DNA of 64,000 nucleotides from Vibrio vulnificus NBRC 15645 = ATCC 27562 (lineage in GTDB: Bacteria; Pseudomonadota; Gammaproteobacteria; Enterobacterales; Vibrionaceae). Of this stretch, positions 39,764 through 50,760 are shown piece after piece. Each line of letters starts with the position of its first letter. Position 1 is the first letter of the stretch. A program made the position numbers and the translations under genes. The notes beneath the pieces were generated by a model. That model was not told the origin of the DNA. It saw nothing but the letters and a program-made list of their open reading frames with translations, and searched no databases. The stretch spans positions 1,178,001 through 1,242,000 of the forward strand of contig NZ_CP012881.1 of assembly GCF_002224265.1 (NCBI RefSeq), given 5' to 3'.

Positions 39764-39792
39764 AAAAAAGCCGAGCTAATGCTCGGCTTTTC
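39764..39792 (-). terminator. Terminator of the alpha operon after rplQ
   Basis: Read on the minus strand, AAAAGCCGAGC, ATTA and GCTCGGCTTTTTT form a strong stem with a U-tract, 18 bp after the rplQ stop. Confidence 0.95.
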
Positions 39793-39809
39793 TGTTCTTA
39801 CGAACCTGA

Positions 39810-40193
39810 TTACTCAGCAGCAGCTTCTTCAGCAGCTGGGCGATCTACAAGCTCAATGTAAGCCATTGGAGCTTTATCGCCAGCACGGAAGCCAGCTTTT
39901 AGGATACGAGTGTAACCGCCCTGACGAGCAGCAAAACGTGGACCTAGTTCGTTAAATAGCTTTGCAACTACTTCGTTGTCACGAGTACGTGCAAACGCAA
40001 GACGACGGTTAGCAACACTGTCAGTCTTAGCTAGTGTAATCAAAGGCTCAACTACGCGACGTAGCTCTTTAGCTTTTGGCAATGTAGTCTTGATAACTTC
40101 ATGACGTACAAGAGAGCTAGCCATGTTGCTGAACATCGCTTTGCGATGTGAGCTGTTGCGGTTGAGTTGACGACCACTCTTACGATGGCGCAT
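39810..40193 (-). CDS. rplQ: 50S ribosomal protein L17
   Basis: A 127-residue L17. The start [20 protein letters not shown] and the motif [18 protein letters not shown] are family hallmarks. The C-terminal tail is acidic and alanine-rich (PAAEEAAAE). It lies 26 bp after rpoA and is the last gene of the alpha operon, before a strong terminator. Confidence 0.98.
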   Translation of the reverse strand: MRHRKSGRQLNRNSSHRKAMFSNMASSLVRHEVIKTTLPKAKELRRVVEPLITLAKTDSVANRRLAFARTRDNEVVAKLFNELGPRFAARQGGYTRILKAGFRAGDKAPMAYIELVDRPAAEEAAAE

Positions 40194-40219
40194 GACCTAA
40201 TCCTTCTAACTAGTATCGA

Positions 40220-41212
40220 TTAATCTTCAGCGATTGATGCAGGTGGCCAGTTTTCTAGGCGCATGCCCAGAGACAGACCACGTGACGCAAGTACGTCTTT
40301 AATCTCAGTAAGAGATTTTTTACCAAGGTTTGGCGTTTTAAGTAGCTCAACCTCAGTACGTTGTACTAGATCACCGATGTAGTGAATCGCTTCTGCTTTC
40401 AGACAGTTAGCAGAGCGAACTGTTAGTTCAAGATCGTCTACAGGACGCAGTAGGATCGGATCGAATTCTGGCTTCTCTTCCTTCTCCTCAGGTACACGTA
40501 CATCACGAAGATCTACGAACGCATCCAATTGCTCAGCAAGAATAGTTGCTGCGCGACGGATTGCTTCCTCAGGTTCAAGAGTACCGTTCGTTTCCATATC
40601 GATAACAAGCTTGTCTAAGTCAGTGCGCTGTTCTACACGAGCTGCTTCTACAGCGTAGGCAATTTTGTCTACAGGGCTGTAAGTAGCGTCTACTAGTAGG
40701 CGACCGATTGGACGCTCATCTTCTTCAGTATGGATACGAGCTGAAGCTGGAACATAACCACGACCACGTTCTACTTTGATGCGCATTGCGATCTCTGCGT
40801 TGTCATCCGTTAGGTGACAAATTACGTGTTCAGGGTTAGCGATCTCTACATCACCGTCATGGGTGATGTCACCTGCAACCACAGGGCCCGAGCCTGATTT
40901 GTTCAGTGTAATGAACACTTCATCTTTGCCTTCGGCAACGCGTACAGCCAAACCTTTTAGGTTTAGTAGGATTTCAAGAATATCTTCTTGAACGCCTTCT
41001 TTAGTGCTGTACTCATGAAGAACGCCTTCAATTTCTACTTCTGTTACAGCACAACCTGGCATAGAAGATAGAAGAATACGGCGAAGTGCATTACCTAGAG
41101 TATGGCCGAAACCACGCTCCAATGGCTCAAGAGTTACTTTTGCGTGGGTCGAGCTGATCTGTTCGATGTCAACTAGACGTGGCTTAAGAAATTCTGTTAC
41201 AGAACCCTGCAT
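40220..41212 (-). CDS. rpoA: RNA polymerase alpha subunit
   Basis: A 330-residue alpha subunit. The N-terminal domain (1-235) dimerises and nucleates core assembly, with [20 protein letters not shown] near residue 34. A flexible linker carries [11 protein letters not shown]. The C-terminal domain (about 250-330) contacts UP elements and activators, with [19 protein letters not shown] (its Arg equals Arg265 of E. coli) and [14 protein letters not shown]. The gene sits between rpsD and rplQ in the alpha operon. Confidence 0.99.
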   Translation of the reverse strand: MQGSVTEFLKPRLVDIEQISSTHAKVTLEPLERGFGHTLGNALRRILLSSMPGCAVTEVEIEGVLHEYSTKEGVQEDILEILLNLKGLAVRVAEGKDEVFITLNKSGSGPVVAGDITHDGDVEIANPEHVICHLTDDNAEIAMRIKVERGRGYVPASARIHTEEDERPIGRLLVDATYSPVDKIAYAVEAARVEQRTDLDKLVIDMETNGTLEPEEAIRRAATILAEQLDAFVDLRDVRVPEEKEEKPEFDPILLRPVDDLELTVRSANCLKAEAIHYIGDLVQRTEVELLKTPNLGKKSLTEIKDVLASRGLSLGMRLENWPPASIAED

Positions 41213-41235
41213 TGTGTCCTCTCTTTAGTTTAACC

Positions 41236-41856
41236 TTACTTAGAGTAAAGCTCGACGATCAATTGTTCGTTGATGTCAGCTGATAGATCTGAACGTTCAG
41301 GCATACGCTTGAATGTACCTTCCATCTTGCCAGCATCTACTTCAATCCAAGTTGGTTTTTCACGTTGTTCAGCAACTTCTAGAGCTGCTTTGATACGAGT
41401 TTGCTGTTTAGCTTTCTCGCGAATTGAAACAACGTCGTTAGCCGCTACTTTGAAAGAAGGAACGTTTACAACTTTACCGTTTACTAGGATAGCTTTGTGG
41501 CTAACTAGCTGACGTGCTTCTGCGCGAGTTGCGCCAAAGCCCATGCGGTAAACTACGTTATCAAGACGACCTTCAAGAAGCTGAAGTAGGTTTTCACCTG
41601 TGTTGCCTTTAAGACGAGCAGCTTCTGCGTAGTAGTTACGGAATTGTTTTTCTAGAACGCCGTACATACGACGTACTTTTTGCTTCTCACGAAGCTGAAC
41701 GCCATACTCAGATAGACGACCGCGACGAGCGCCGTGTACACCTGGTGCGTTATCAATTTTACACTTGGTATCGATCGCGCGAACACCAGACTTAAGGAAC
41801 AAGTCAGTGCCTTCACGACGGCTAAGCTTCAGCTTAGGACCCAAATATCTTGCCAT
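41236..41856 (-). CDS. rpsD: 30S ribosomal protein S4
   Basis: A 206-residue S4, a primary 16S rRNA-binding protein and the autogenous repressor of the alpha operon. The start [20 protein letters not shown] and the S4 RNA-binding domain ([20 protein letters not shown], then [10 protein letters not shown]) are plain. It lacks the four-cysteine zinc motif of some S4 forms. Its target is the leader upstream of rpsM. Confidence 0.99.
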   Translation of the reverse strand: MARYLGPKLKLSRREGTDLFLKSGVRAIDTKCKIDNAPGVHGARRGRLSEYGVQLREKQKVRRMYGVLEKQFRNYYAEAARLKGNTGENLLQLLEGRLDNVVYRMGFGATRAEARQLVSHKAILVNGKVVNVPSFKVAANDVVSIREKAKQQTRIKAALEVAEQREKPTWIEVDAGKMEGTFKRMPERSDLSADINEQLIVELYSK

Positions 41857-41883
41857 GATCTTTCTCCAGTAATCTAAAAAACG

Positions 41884-42279
<396 letters not shown>

Positions 42280-42291
42280 CTACCTTCCCGA

Positions 42292-42648
42292 TTATTTCTT
42301 GATCGGCTTACGCGGACCCTTGCGGGTGCGAGCGTTGGTTTTAGTACGCTGTCCACGTAGAGGTAGACTGCGACGATGACGAAGACCACGGTAACAGCCA
42401 AGGTCCATAAGACGCTTGATGTTCATAGATACTTCACGACGTAGATCACCTTCTACAGTGTACTTAGCTACACCATCACGCAGTTGATCGATCTGCTCTT
42501 CAGTTAGTTCACTGATCTTAACATCTTCAGCAATACCCACGTCAGCTAGGATAGCTTTTGAGCGAGTTTTACCGATACCGTAGATCGCAGTTAGAGCGAT
42601 TACAGCATGTTTCTGATCAGGAATGTTAATGCCTGCAATACGGGCCAT
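42292..42648 (-). CDS. rpsM: 30S ribosomal protein S13
   Basis: A 118-residue S13 that contacts the P-site tRNA and the 50S bridge B1. The start is [20 protein letters not shown] and the tail is [15 protein letters not shown]. It is the first gene of the alpha operon. The ribosome-binding site TAGGAGTG is embedded in the S4-regulated leader. Confidence 0.99.
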   Translation of the reverse strand: MARIAGINIPDQKHAVIALTAIYGIGKTRSKAILADVGIAEDVKISELTEEQIDQLRDGVAKYTVEGDLRREVSMNIKRLMDLGCYRGLRHRRSLPLRGQRTKTNARTRKGPRKPIKK

Positions 42649-42718
42649 TATTCACTCCTAGGTTTCATAAAAGAATTATCCGCAGCAAAGCCCGTGTCGG
42701 ATACGCTGCGGGATACTA
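42649..42718 (-). promoter_or_regulatory. Alpha-operon leader, S4-binding pseudoknot
   Basis: On the minus strand, CCGCAGC pairs with GCTGCGG around GTATCCGACACGGGCTTT, and the loop CGGG can pair with upstream CCCG, giving the nested pseudoknot form of the E. coli alpha leader. It ends at the TAGGAGTG ribosome-binding site of rpsM. S4 binding here would block translation of rpsM and the genes after it. Confidence 0.8.
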
Positions 42719-42721
42719 CTT

Positions 42722-42770
42722 CTTTTGCACGCAAAAGGTAGGCCGAGGAATATACTCGACACTACCTTTT
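42722..42770 (-). promoter_or_regulatory. Overlapping alternative hairpins between rpmJ and rpsM
   Basis: On the minus strand AAAAGGTAG (42770-42762) pairs with CTACCTTTT (42741-42733) around an inner GTCGAG/CTCGGC stem. The same TTTT is also part of CTTTTGC-GT-GCAAAAG (42737-42722). The two hairpins cannot form together. This may be the spc terminator or an attenuator before the alpha operon. Confidence 0.6.
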
Positions 42771-42794
42771 ATTTCAAGTAAAAATTTCTGCTGA

Positions 42795-42908
42795 TTAGCC
42801 TTGGCGCTGCTTGTGCTTTGGCTCACTGCAAATCACGCGAACTACACCGTTACGCTTGATTACTTTACAGTTACGGCAGATTTTTTTAACGGAAGCACGA
42901 ACTTTCAT
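42795..42908 (-). CDS. rpmJ: 50S ribosomal protein L36, zinc-binding form
   Basis: A 37-residue L36 reading [14 protein letters not shown], then [20 protein letters not shown] and RQG. The zinc ligands Cys11, Cys14, Cys27 and His32 are all present, so this is the C+ type. It follows secY by 38 bp as the last gene of the spc operon. A zinc-independent paralogue, if any, lies outside the window. Confidence 0.97.
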
Positions 42909-42946
42909 TGCTAAACTCCGTAATTGAAACTGAAACTACCGCCGGA

Positions 42947-44281
42947 TTAACGGCCGTAGCCTTTCAGATTCGCTTTCTTCAACACAGACTCATATTGATG
43001 AGACATCATATGTGTCTGTACCTGTGCCATAAAGTCCATAATTACAACAACTACGATAAGTAGTGATGTACCGCCGAAGTAGAAACGTACGTTCCACGCG
43101 ACCATCATGAACTCCGGAATCAGACAGATAAAGGTAATATAAAGCGCACCAGCTAAGGTTAAACGCGTCATTACTTTATCAATGTACTTGGCTGTCTGCT
43201 CGCCTGGGCGGATACCGGGTACGAATGCACCTGACTTCTTCAGGTTATCTGCTGTTTCACGCGGGTTGAAAACCAACGCCGTGTAGAAGAAACAGAAGAA
43301 AATAATCGCTGCTGCATAAAGCATTACATATAGAGGTTGACCAGGACTTAGAGCCAATGACACGTCAGTTAACCAACCGAACGCGCTGCTTTCACCATTC
43401 TGACCAAACCACTGGGCCAATGTTCCAGGGAACAGGATAATGCTTGATGCGAAAATCGCAGGAATTACACCAGCCATATTAATTTTCAATGGTAGGTGCG
43501 AGCTTTGTGCTGCAAATACTTTACGACCTTGTTGACGCTTCGCGTAGTTAACAACGATACGACGTTGACCACGCTCCATGAAAACAACGAAGTAAATTAC
43601 AGCAAAAGCCAACACTGCAATTAACAGCAGAAGAAGTACATGCAATTCACCTTGACGCGCTTGCTCGATTGTTTGACCGATTGCCGAAGGCAATCCAGCA
43701 ACAATACCTGCAAAGATCAGTAATGAAATACCATTACCAATTCCACGCTCAGTAATTTGTTCACCTAACCACATTAAGAACATGGTACCGGTTACTAAAC
43801 TCACGGTTGCAATTAGCGTAAACATGGTTTGATCGATAACGACCAGATTGTCGACCATGTTTGGTAAGCCAGTTGCAATACCAATAGCCTGGAATGTTGC
43901 AAGTACAAGCGTGCCGTAGCGTGTGTATTGGCTGATCTTACGACGGCCTGCTTCACCCTCTTTCTTGAGTTCAGCTAACGCTGGATGAACTACAGTTAGC
44001 AACTGGACAACAATAGATGCCGAAATATACGGCATGATGCCCAGTGCTAAAATAGATGCACGCTCAAGAGCACCACCGGAGAACATGTTAAACATTTCAA
44101 CGATGGTACCTTTTTGCTGTTCGAACAAATCGGCAAGTACAGCAGCGTCAATACCAGGAATCGGCACAAAAGAGCCAGCTCGGAATACTAAAAGTGCACC
44201 AATTACGAATAATAAGCGCGACTTCAGTTCACTTAAGCCGCTCTGAGCACTACGAAAATCTTGTCCTGGTTTCTTAGCCAT
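42947..44281 (-). CDS. secY: Preprotein translocase channel subunit SecY
   Basis: A 444-residue polytopic protein with ten transmembrane helices, the pore of the SecYEG translocon. Conserved features are [23 protein letters not shown], the plug region [26 protein letters not shown], and cytosolic loop [16 protein letters not shown] needed for SecA and ribosome contact. It lies between rplO and rpmJ. Confidence 0.99.
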   Translation of the reverse strand: MAKKPGQDFRSAQSGLSELKSRLLFVIGALLVFRAGSFVPIPGIDAAVLADLFEQQKGTIVEMFNMFSGGALERASILALGIMPYISASIVVQLLTVVHPALAELKKEGEAGRRKISQYTRYGTLVLATFQAIGIATGLPNMVDNLVVIDQTMFTLIATVSLVTGTMFLMWLGEQITERGIGNGISLLIFAGIVAGLPSAIGQTIEQARQGELHVLLLLLIAVLAFAVIYFVVFMERGQRRIVVNYAKRQQGRKVFAAQSSHLPLKINMAGVIPAIFASSIILFPGTLAQWFGQNGESSAFGWLTDVSLALSPGQPLYVMLYAAAIIFFCFFYTALVFNPRETADNLKKSGAFVPGIRPGEQTAKYIDKVMTRLTLAGALYITFICLIPEFMMVAWNVRFYFGGTSLLIVVVVIMDFMAQVQTHMMSHQYESVLKKANLKGYGR

Positions 44282-44301
44282 CTGTACCTCGTTCCTCGAG
44301 A

Positions 44302-44736
44302 TTATTCCTCGATTTTACCGCCTGCAGCTTCGATTGCAGCTTTAGCGCCTTTAGTCACACGTAGACCTTTAACAGTCACTGCCTTATTGATTTCACCAGA
44401 AAGAACGATTTTCACGTTCTCAATGTTTTTGGTGATAACGTTAGCAGCTTTAAGGCTGTTTAGATCAACCACGTCACCAGTTACTTTCGCTAGCTCAGCT
44501 ACGCGAACTTCAGCAGACACTAGGCTCTTACGAGAAGTGAAACCGAATTTTGGTAGACGTTGTTTTAGAGGCATCTGACCGCCTTCAAAACCTGGACGAA
44601 CTTTACCGCCAGAACGTGACTTTTGACCTTTGTGACCGCGGCCACCTGTTTTACCAAGGCCAGAACCGATACCGCGACCTACACGCTTAGGAGCATGCTT
44701 AGAGCCAGCAGCCGGTGATAGAGTATTCAAACGCAT
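44302..44736 (-). CDS. rplO: 50S ribosomal protein L15
   Basis: A 144-residue L15. The glycine-rich N-terminus [23 protein letters not shown] and the C-terminal [19 protein letters not shown] are typical. It follows rpmD by 6 bp in the spc operon. Confidence 0.99.
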   Translation of the reverse strand: MRLNTLSPAAGSKHAPKRVGRGIGSGLGKTGGRGHKGQKSRSGGKVRPGFEGGQMPLKQRLPKFGFTSRKSLVSAEVRVAELAKVTGDVVDLNSLKAANVITKNIENVKIVLSGEINKAVTVKGLRVTKGAKAAIEAAGGKIEE

Positions 44737-44742
44737 TTCTGA

Positions 44743-44919
44743 TTACTCCTCAACTTTAACCATGTAGTAAACCTTGTTGATCATACCGCGAATGCACGGA
44801 GTATCTTCAAGTTCTACTGTGTGGTTGATACGACGAAGACCTAGACCACGAAGTGTAGCTTTGTGCTTAGGTAGACGACCAATTGAGCTTTTAGTTTGTG
44901 TTACTTTGATAGTTGCCAT
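44743..44919 (-). CDS. rpmD: 50S ribosomal protein L30
   Basis: A 58-residue L30 reading [20 protein letters not shown] and on to [21 protein letters not shown] choose the ATG at 44919, because the frame upstream adds nine unrelated residues and this start gives the family length. It starts 7 bp after the rpsE stop. Confidence 0.97.
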   Translation of the reverse strand: MATIKVTQTKSSIGRLPKHKATLRGLGLRRINHTVELEDTPCIRGMINKVYYMVKVEE

Positions 44920-44926
44920 GGTGTTC

Positions 44927-45430
44927 TTACTCCGAAATAGCTTCAACAGTTAGACCACGTTTAGCAGCAACCATTTCTGGTGACTTAACGTCTACTAGCG
45001 CATCAATCGTTGCACGAACGATGTTGATTGGGTTAGTAGAGCCGTACGCTTTAGACAGTACGTTGTGTACACCAGCAACTTCTAGTACTGCACGCATCGC
45101 ACCACCTGCGATAACACCAGTACCTTCTGCAGCAGGCTGCATGTAAACTTTAGAGCCCGAGTGGCGACCTTTCACTGGGTGGTGAAGTGTGCCTTCGTTA
45201 AGTGCGATAGTAACCATGTTACGACGCGCTTTTTCCATTGCTTTTTGGATCGCTGCAGGTACTTCACGAGCTTTGCCGTAACCGAAACCTACACGACCGT
45301 TACCGTCACCAACTACTGTTAGTGCAGTAAAGCTCATGATTCGACCACCTTTAACCGTTTTAGAAACACGGTTAACTGCGATTAGCTTTTCTTGCAAATC
45401 ATTCGCTTGAACTTGTTGTTCTTTAGCCAT
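44927..45430 (-). CDS. rpsE: 30S ribosomal protein S5
   Basis: A 167-residue S5, involved in decoding fidelity and mRNA unwinding at the entry channel. The motif [23 protein letters not shown] carries the conserved RNA-binding loop, and the C-terminal domain has [21 protein letters not shown]. It lies 14 bp after rplR. Confidence 0.99.
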   Translation of the reverse strand: MAKEQQVQANDLQEKLIAVNRVSKTVKGGRIMSFTALTVVGDGNGRVGFGYGKAREVPAAIQKAMEKARRNMVTIALNEGTLHHPVKGRHSGSKVYMQPAAEGTGVIAGGAMRAVLEVAGVHNVLSKAYGSTNPINIVRATIDALVDVKSPEMVAAKRGLTVEAISE

Positions 45431-45444
45431 CTTCCAACCCTACC

Positions 45445-45798
45445 TTAGAATTTCAGACCAGCTTCGCGAGCAGAATCTGCTAGCGCCGCTACTCGACCGT
45501 GGTATTGGAAACCAGAACGATCGAATGCAACAGTAGATACGCCTTTTTCAAGAGCGCGCTCTGCTACAGCTTTACCAACTGCTTTAGCTGCTTCGATGTT
45601 ACCAGTGTATTTCACTTGCTCACGGATCGCTTTTTCTACAGTAGAAGCTGCTGCGATAACCTCAGAGCCGTTTGCTGCGATAACTTGAGCGTAAACGTGG
45701 CGAGGAGTACGGTGTACTACCAGGCGAGTTGCACCAAGTTCTGCAATCTTACGACGTGCACGTGTAGCACGACGGATGCGAGATGCTTTCTTATCCAT
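45445..45798 (-). CDS. rplR: 50S ribosomal protein L18
   Basis: A 117-residue L18, which binds 5S rRNA in the central protuberance. Seen are [17 protein letters not shown] and the terminal [26 protein letters not shown]. It lies 9 bp after rplF. Confidence 0.99.
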   Translation of the reverse strand: MDKKASRIRRATRARRKIAELGATRLVVHRTPRHVYAQVIAANGSEVIAAASTVEKAIREQVKYTGNIEAAKAVGKAVAERALEKGVSTVAFDRSGFQYHGRVAALADSAREAGLKF

Positions 45799-45807
45799 AG
45801 TGTTACC

Positions 45808-46341
45808 TTACTTCTTCTTAGCTTCTTTACTACGCACATTTTCATCTGCGTAACGAATACCTTTACCTTTGTAAGGCTCAGGCGCGCGGTAAGCACGAAT
45901 GTCTGCTGCAACTTGACCGATCAACTGCTTATCACAACCAGTTAAAACGATTTCAGTTTGGCTAGGACACTCAGCTTTGATACCCGCTGGCAATTCATGC
46001 TCAACTGGGTGAGAGAAGCCAAGAGTTAGACCAACCGCATTGCCTTTGATAGCAGCACGGTAACCTACACCCTTAAGGATTAGCTTACGGGTAAAGCCTT
46101 CAGTAACACCTACAACCATGTTGTTAACTAGAGCGCGAGCAGTACCTGCTTGAGCCCATGCGTTAGCAACACCTTCGCGAGGACCGAAAGTTAGCTTGTT
46201 TTCTTCCTGAGCGATAACTACTGCGTTGTTGATAACGCGAGATAGTTCACCTTTAGCACCTTTTACAGTGATTTCTTGGCCGTTCAGTTTCACCTCTACG
46301 CCAGCTGGAATAGCGACAGGTGCTTTAGCAACACGAGACAT
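45808..46341 (-). CDS. rplF: 50S ribosomal protein L6
   Basis: A 177-residue L6 at the factor-binding region near the sarcin-ricin loop. It has two related alpha/beta domains, with the second ending in the signature [19 protein letters not shown]. It lies 12 bp after rpsH. Confidence 0.99.
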   Translation of the reverse strand: MSRVAKAPVAIPAGVEVKLNGQEITVKGAKGELSRVINNAVVIAQEENKLTFGPREGVANAWAQAGTARALVNNMVVGVTEGFTRKLILKGVGYRAAIKGNAVGLTLGFSHPVEHELPAGIKAECPSQTEIVLTGCDKQLIGQVAADIRAYRAPEPYKGKGIRYADENVRSKEAKKK

Positions 46342-46353
46342 ATTCTACTCCTA

Positions 46354-46746
46354 TTAAGCTACGTAGCAGATGATTTCACCACCAAGACCTGCTTTACGAG
46401 CAGCACGGTCTGACATCAGACCCTTGGAAGTGGAAACTACAGCAACACCTAGACCACCCATAACAGATGGCAGATCGTCTTTCTTCTTGTAGACGCGCAG
46501 ACCTGGGCGTGAAACACGCTTAAGTTGCTCGATTACTGGTTTAGCTTGGAAGTACTTAAGAGTAACTTCTAGCTCAGGTTTTGCTTCGCCTTCAACAGCG
46601 AAGTCAACGATGTAACCTTCAGCCTTTAGTAGTGCAGCGATTGCAACTTTCAGCTTTGAAGAAGGCATTTTAACAGCAACTTTGTTTGCTGCCTGACCGT
46701 TACGAATACGGGTCAGCATATCCGAAATCGGATCTTGCATGCTCAT
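46354..46746 (-). CDS. rpsH: 30S ribosomal protein S8
   Basis: A 130-residue S8, a primary 16S rRNA-binding protein and, in E. coli, the repressor of the spc operon acting near the rplE start. The N-terminus [20 protein letters not shown] and the C-terminal [20 protein letters not shown] are typical. It lies 30 bp after rpsN. Confidence 0.99.
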   Translation of the reverse strand: MSMQDPISDMLTRIRNGQAANKVAVKMPSSKLKVAIAALLKAEGYIVDFAVEGEAKPELEVTLKYFQAKPVIEQLKRVSRPGLRVYKKKDDLPSVMGGLGVAVVSTSKGLMSDRAARKAGLGGEIICYVA

Positions 46747-46776
46747 ATGATTTACTCCAAATGATTAAAGTGGCAA

Positions 46777-47082
46777 TTACCAGCTAGCCTTACGAAGTCC
46801 AGGAATCTCGCCTTTCATGCAAGCTTCACGAACTTTGATACGGCTCAGACCGAATTTACGTAGGTAACCGTGTGGACGACCAGTTTGGTTACAACGGTTG
46901 CGCTGACGTGACGCACTAGAATCACGTGGAAGAGTTTGCAGTTTTAGAACCGCATTCCAACGATCTTCTTCAGATACATTTACATCGCTGATGATAGCTT
47001 TTAGAGAAGCACGCTTTTCAGCGAACTTAGCTACTAGCTTTGCACGTTTTGCTTCACGTGCTTTCATTGATTGTTTAGCCAT
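46777..47082 (-). CDS. rpsN: 30S ribosomal protein S14, zinc-free form
   Basis: A 101-residue long S14. The region [20 protein letters not shown] has only one cysteine in place of the CxxC...CxxC motif, so this is the zinc-independent long type usual in gammaproteobacteria. It lies 17 bp after rplE. Confidence 0.98.
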   Translation of the reverse strand: MAKQSMKAREAKRAKLVAKFAEKRASLKAIISDVNVSEEDRWNAVLKLQTLPRDSSASRQRNRCNQTGRPHGYLRKFGLSRIKVREACMKGEIPGLRKASW

Positions 47083-47099
47083 AACAGTAACCCTTCACC

Positions 47100-47639
47100 T
47101 TACTTACGGAATGGGAAGTTAAAGGCAGCCAGCAGAGCACGGCCTTCCTCATCAGTACCAGCAGACGTCGTAATAGTGATGTCTAAACCGCGTACACGAT
47201 CAACTTTATCAAAGTCGATTTCCGGGAAGATGATTTGCTCGCGAACGCCCATGCTGTAGTTACCGCGACCGTCAAAAGACTTAGCGTTAACACCACGGAA
47301 GTCACGTACACGTGGAAGAGCGATAGAGATTAAACGCTCCATAAAATCCCACATACGTTCGCCACGCAAGGTTACTTTACAACCGATTGGGTAGCCTTCA
47401 CGAATTTTGAAGCCTGCAACAGACTTACGCGCTTTAGTGATAAGTGGCTTTTGACCAGAGATCGTTGCCATATCAGCAGCTGCGTTTTCTAGCAGTTTCT
47501 TATCGTTGATAGCATCGCCCACACCCATGTTAAGGGTGATCTTTTCGATTCTAGGGACTTGCATGACGCTTGTGTAACCGAACTGTTTGGTCAGTTCAGC
47601 GACTACAGACGACTTGTAGTAATCATGCAGTTTCGCCAT
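47100..47639 (-). CDS. rplE: 50S ribosomal protein L5
   Basis: A 179-residue L5, part of the 5S RNP, contacting the P-site tRNA. Seen are [21 protein letters not shown], the [24 protein letters not shown] loop and the tail [14 protein letters not shown]. The 26-bp rplX-rplE gap is where E. coli has its S8-binding repressor site. I cannot verify the fold here. Confidence 0.99.
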   Translation of the reverse strand: MAKLHDYYKSSVVAELTKQFGYTSVMQVPRIEKITLNMGVGDAINDKKLLENAAADMATISGQKPLITKARKSVAGFKIREGYPIGCKVTLRGERMWDFMERLISIALPRVRDFRGVNAKSFDGRGNYSMGVREQIIFPEIDFDKVDRVRGLDITITTSAGTDEEGRALLAAFNFPFRK

Positions 47640-47665
47640 AGTAGAACTCCAAATTACTTTCTAAA

Positions 47666-47983
47666 TTAGTTAGAAACAGTTTCACCGTTAGACTTGAAGA
47701 AACGAACCTTTTGGCCGTCTTCAAAACGGAAACCGATACGGTCAGCTTTACCAGTAGCTGCATTGAAGATAGCCACGTTAGAAACGTCGATAGCTGCTTC
47801 TTGCTCAACGATACCGCCTTGGATACCTAGAGCTGGAACAGGTTTCTGATGTTTCTTAACTAGGTTGATACCTTCAACAACAACTTTACCAGTTGCTAGG
47901 ACCTTAGTTACTTTACCTTTCTTGCCTTTATCTTTACCAGCAAGAACGATTACTTCGTCGTTACGACGGATTTTAGCTGCCAT
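47666..47983 (-). CDS. rplX: 50S ribosomal protein L24
   Basis: A 105-residue L24, an assembly initiator of the large subunit. The KOW motif is visible at the start ([20 protein letters not shown]). It lies 13 bp after rplN. Confidence 0.99.
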   Translation of the reverse strand: MAAKIRRNDEVIVLAGKDKGKKGKVTKVLATGKVVVEGINLVKKHQKPVPALGIQGGIVEQEAAIDVSNVAIFNAATGKADRIGFRFEDGQKVRFFKSNGETVSN

Positions 47984-47996
47984 TTTTTGCCGCTCC

Positions 47997-48368
47997 TTAC
48001 AGAACTTCTGGAGCCAGTGAAACGATCTTCATGAACTTATCGCCACGAAGTTCGCGAGTCACAGGACCAAAGATACGTGTACCGATAGGTTGCTCACTGT
48101 TGTTGTTCAACAGTACGCAAGCATTTCGGTCGAAGCGAATGACAGAACCGTCTGGACGACGTACGCCTTTACGGGTGCGAACTACCACCGCCTTCAGAAC
48201 GTCACCTTTTTTAACTTTACCGCGAGGAATTGCTTCCTTAACAGTAACTTTGATAACGTCACCGATATGTGCATAACGGCGGTGAGAGCCACCCAGAACC
48301 TTAATACACATTACGCTGCGAGCGCCTGAGTTATCAGCTGCGTCCAGCATACTTTGCATTTGGATCAT
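47997..48368 (-). CDS. rplN: 50S ribosomal protein L14
   Basis: A 123-residue L14 of the subunit interface. The start [20 protein letters not shown] and the motif [20 protein letters not shown] are typical. It is the first gene of the spc operon, separated from the S10 operon by a 162-bp gap containing a terminator and a promoter. Confidence 0.99.
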   Translation of the reverse strand: MIQMQSMLDAADNSGARSVMCIKVLGGSHRRYAHIGDVIKVTVKEAIPRGKVKKGDVLKAVVVRTRKGVRRPDGSVIRFDRNACVLLNNNSEQPIGTRIFGPVTRELRGDKFMKIVSLAPEVL

Positions 48369-48399
48369 GTTAGTGCTCCGCTAAATATTAAAAAAACTA

Positions 48400-48413
48400 G
48401 ACCCTCTCGGGTC
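48400..48413 (-). promoter_or_regulatory. Attenuator-like hairpin in the rplN leader
   Basis: On the minus strand, GACCC-GAGA-GGGTC is followed by TAG and a run of seven T, about 30 nt before the rplN ATG. The short GC stem with a GNRA loop and U-tract looks like a terminator placed inside a leader. Confidence 0.5.
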
Positions 48414-48439
48414 GGGCTGCCTCTTTATAAGGGACGCGA

Positions 48440-48448
48440 ATTGTACCA
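48440..48448 (-). promoter_or_regulatory. Probable spc-operon promoter, extended -10
   Basis: On the minus strand TGGTACAAT is an extended -10 element (TG-N-TACAAT). The upstream TTGACT is 22 bp away, too far for a standard -35, so recognition would rest on the extended element. Confidence 0.5.
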
Positions 48449-48474
48449 CCCTTTTTTGTGATTGGGTAGTCAAA

Positions 48475-48514
48475 AAATAAACGGCCCCAAAAAATTTTTG
48501 GAGCCGTTTATATT
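48475..48514 (-). terminator. Terminator between the S10 and spc operons
   Basis: On the minus strand AAACGGCTCC and GGGGCCGTTT form a stem around an AT-rich loop and run into TATTTTTT. It lies 17 bp after the rpsQ stop. Confidence 0.8.
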
Positions 48515-48530
48515 CATAGAATAGTGAAGA

Positions 48531-48785
48531 TTACATCTTCGCTTTTTCTACAACTTTTACCAAAGTCCAAGACTTAGTCTTAGACAGTGGACGACACTCA
48601 ACGATTTCAACAGTGTCGCCAATGCCACACTCGTTGTTTTCGTCATGTGCGTGAACTTTAGTCGTGCGCTTAACGAATTTACCGTAGATAGGGTGCTTCA
48701 CCATGCGCTCGATAGCAACAACGATAGACTTGTCCATCTTGTCGCTAACAACACGACCTAGTTGAGTACGAATTTTGTCGCTCAT
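48531..48785 (-). CDS. rpsQ: 30S ribosomal protein S17
   Basis: An 84-residue S17, an early 16S-binding protein. Seen are [20 protein letters not shown] and [20 protein letters not shown]. Its ATG overlaps the rpmC stop by one base (TAATG). It is the last gene of the S10 operon. Confidence 0.99.
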   Translation of the reverse strand: MSDKIRTQLGRVVSDKMDKSIVVAIERMVKHPIYGKFVKRTTKVHAHDENNECGIGDTVEIVECRPLSKTKSWTLVKVVEKAKM

Positions 48786-48976
48786 TATGCGCCTGCCTTC
48801 TCAGTCAAAACAGTTTTCACACGTGCGATATCACGGCGTACAGCTTTCAGAGTATGAGTTTGCTGTAGTTGACCAGTTGCAGCTTGCATGCGCAAGTTGA
48901 ACTGTTCACGTAGCAAATTCAATAGCTCAGAGTTAAGCTCTTCAACGCTCTTTTCGCGTAGATCTTGTGCTTTCAT
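48785..48976 (-). CDS. rpmC: 50S ribosomal protein L29
   Basis: A 63-residue L29 near the peptide exit tunnel, with [20 protein letters not shown] and the terminal [11 protein letters not shown]. The ATG at 48976 overlaps the rplP stop by one base (TGATG), which decides it over the GTG one codon earlier. Confidence 0.98.
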   Translation of the reverse strand: MKAQDLREKSVEELNSELLNLLREQFNLRMQAATGQLQQTHTLKAVRRDIARVKTVLTEKAGA

Positions 48977-49386
48977 CACATCACCTGCTTAGTTACAAAT
49001 GTAGTCTTGAATGGCAGTTTGCGAGCCGCTAGGCGGAACGCTTCACGCGCCAATTCTTCAGGTACACCATCAACTTCGTACATAACCTTACCAGGTTGGA
49101 TTTGGGCTACCCAGTACTCAACGTTACCTTTACCCTTACCTTGACGAACTTCAAGTGGTTTTTCAGTGATCGGCTTGTCTGGGAACACACGGATCCAGAT
49201 CTTACCTTGACGCTTGATGTGACGCGTCATAGCACGACGTGCAGCTTCGATTTGACGAGCAGTCAAACGACCACGGCCAACAGCTTTAAGACCAAAAGAA
49301 CCAAAGCTAACTTCAGTACCTTTAGCTAGACCGCGGTTACGACCAGTATGAACCTTACGGAACTTAGTACGTTTAGGTTGTAGCAT
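48976..49386 (-). CDS. rplP: 50S ribosomal protein L16
   Basis: A 136-residue L16 at the A-site/central protuberance. The start [20 protein letters not shown] and the motif [24 protein letters not shown] segment ([11 protein letters not shown]) are typical. The Arg in [17 protein letters not shown] region is conserved. It is coupled to rpmC by a TGATG overlap. Confidence 0.99.
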
Positions 49387-49397
49387 CTGTCGACTCC

Positions 49398-50099
49398 TTA
49401 CTTACGGCCTTTACGCTGCTTCTTAGGCTTGTCAGCCTTTGGCTCTGCAGCTTCAGTTGCTGCTGGCATACCGCCTAGGATCTCACCTTTGAAGATCCAA
49501 ACTTTAATGCCGATTACACCGTATGTGGTGTGAGCCGAAGAAGTTGCGTAATCAATGTCTGCACGTAGAGTGTGTAGAGGCACACGGCCTTCACGGTACC
49601 ACTCAGAACGTGCGATTTCAGCGCCGCCTAGACGACCGCTTACTTCCACTTTGATACCCTTAGCACCTAGACGCATTGCGTTTTGTACCGCACGCTTCAT
49701 AGCACGACGGAACATTACACGACGCTCTAGCTGAGACGCGATGCTGTCACCAACAAGTTGCGCATCTAGTTCAGGCTTACGTACTTCAGCGATGTTAATT
49801 TGCGCTGGTACACCTGCAATTTTCGCTACAGCTGTGCGTAGCTTCTCAACGTCTTCACCTTTCTTACCGATAACAACGCCTGGACGAGCAGTGTGAATAG
49901 TCACACGGATGCTCTTAGCAGGACGCTCGATAACGATACGTGACAGAGACGCTTTTGAAAGTTCCTTAGTTAGGAACTGACGTACCTTGAAGTCGCCGTC
50001 TAGGTTGTCAGCGAAATCTTTGGTGTTAGCAAACCATGTAGCATTCCAAGGCTTAACGATGCCTAGACGAATACCATTAGGATGTACTTTTTGACCCAT
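49398..50099 (-). CDS. rpsC: 30S ribosomal protein S3
   Basis: A 233-residue S3 at the mRNA entry site. The N-terminus [20 protein letters not shown], the KH domain GXXG loop ([18 protein letters not shown]) and the C-terminal domain [20 protein letters not shown] are seen. It ends in a basic tail (KKQRKGRK). Confidence 0.99.
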
Positions 50100-50117
50100 T
50101 GCTTACTCTCCTAGTCT

Positions 50118-50450
50118 CTAGCGATCTGCTACAACAACAGTGATGTGGCTTGAACGCTTCAAGATACGATCCGCACGACCTTTAGCACGAGGCATAATAC
50201 GCTTCATGGTTGGGCCTTCATCTACAAAGATTTTTGCGACATTCAGATCGTCAATATCTGCACCTTCGTTGTGCTCCGCGTTAGCGATAGCAGACTCTAG
50301 AACTTTCTTAACTAGTACAGCAGCTTTTTTGTTGCTGAAAGTTAGGATTTCAAGAGCTTGGTCAACAGATTTACCACGAATTAGATCCGCAACTAAGCGA
50401 GCTTTCTGAGGCGAAATGCGAGCAAAGTTATGTTTAGCAATAGCTTCCAT
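50118..50450 (-). CDS. rplV: 50S ribosomal protein L22
   Basis: A 110-residue L22 whose long hairpin lines the exit tunnel, with [20 protein letters not shown] as the hairpin tip, a known region of macrolide-resistance mutations in other species. The start is [20 protein letters not shown]. Confidence 0.99.
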
Positions 50451-50460
50451 TATTTACTCC

Positions 50461-50751
<291 letters not shown>

Positions 50752-50760
50752 TTATATAGA

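Noticed and set aside
48369..48530. Gene in the S10-spc gap
   Set aside because: The 162 bp contain a terminator, a promoter and a leader hairpin, but no frame with a start and ribosome-binding site.
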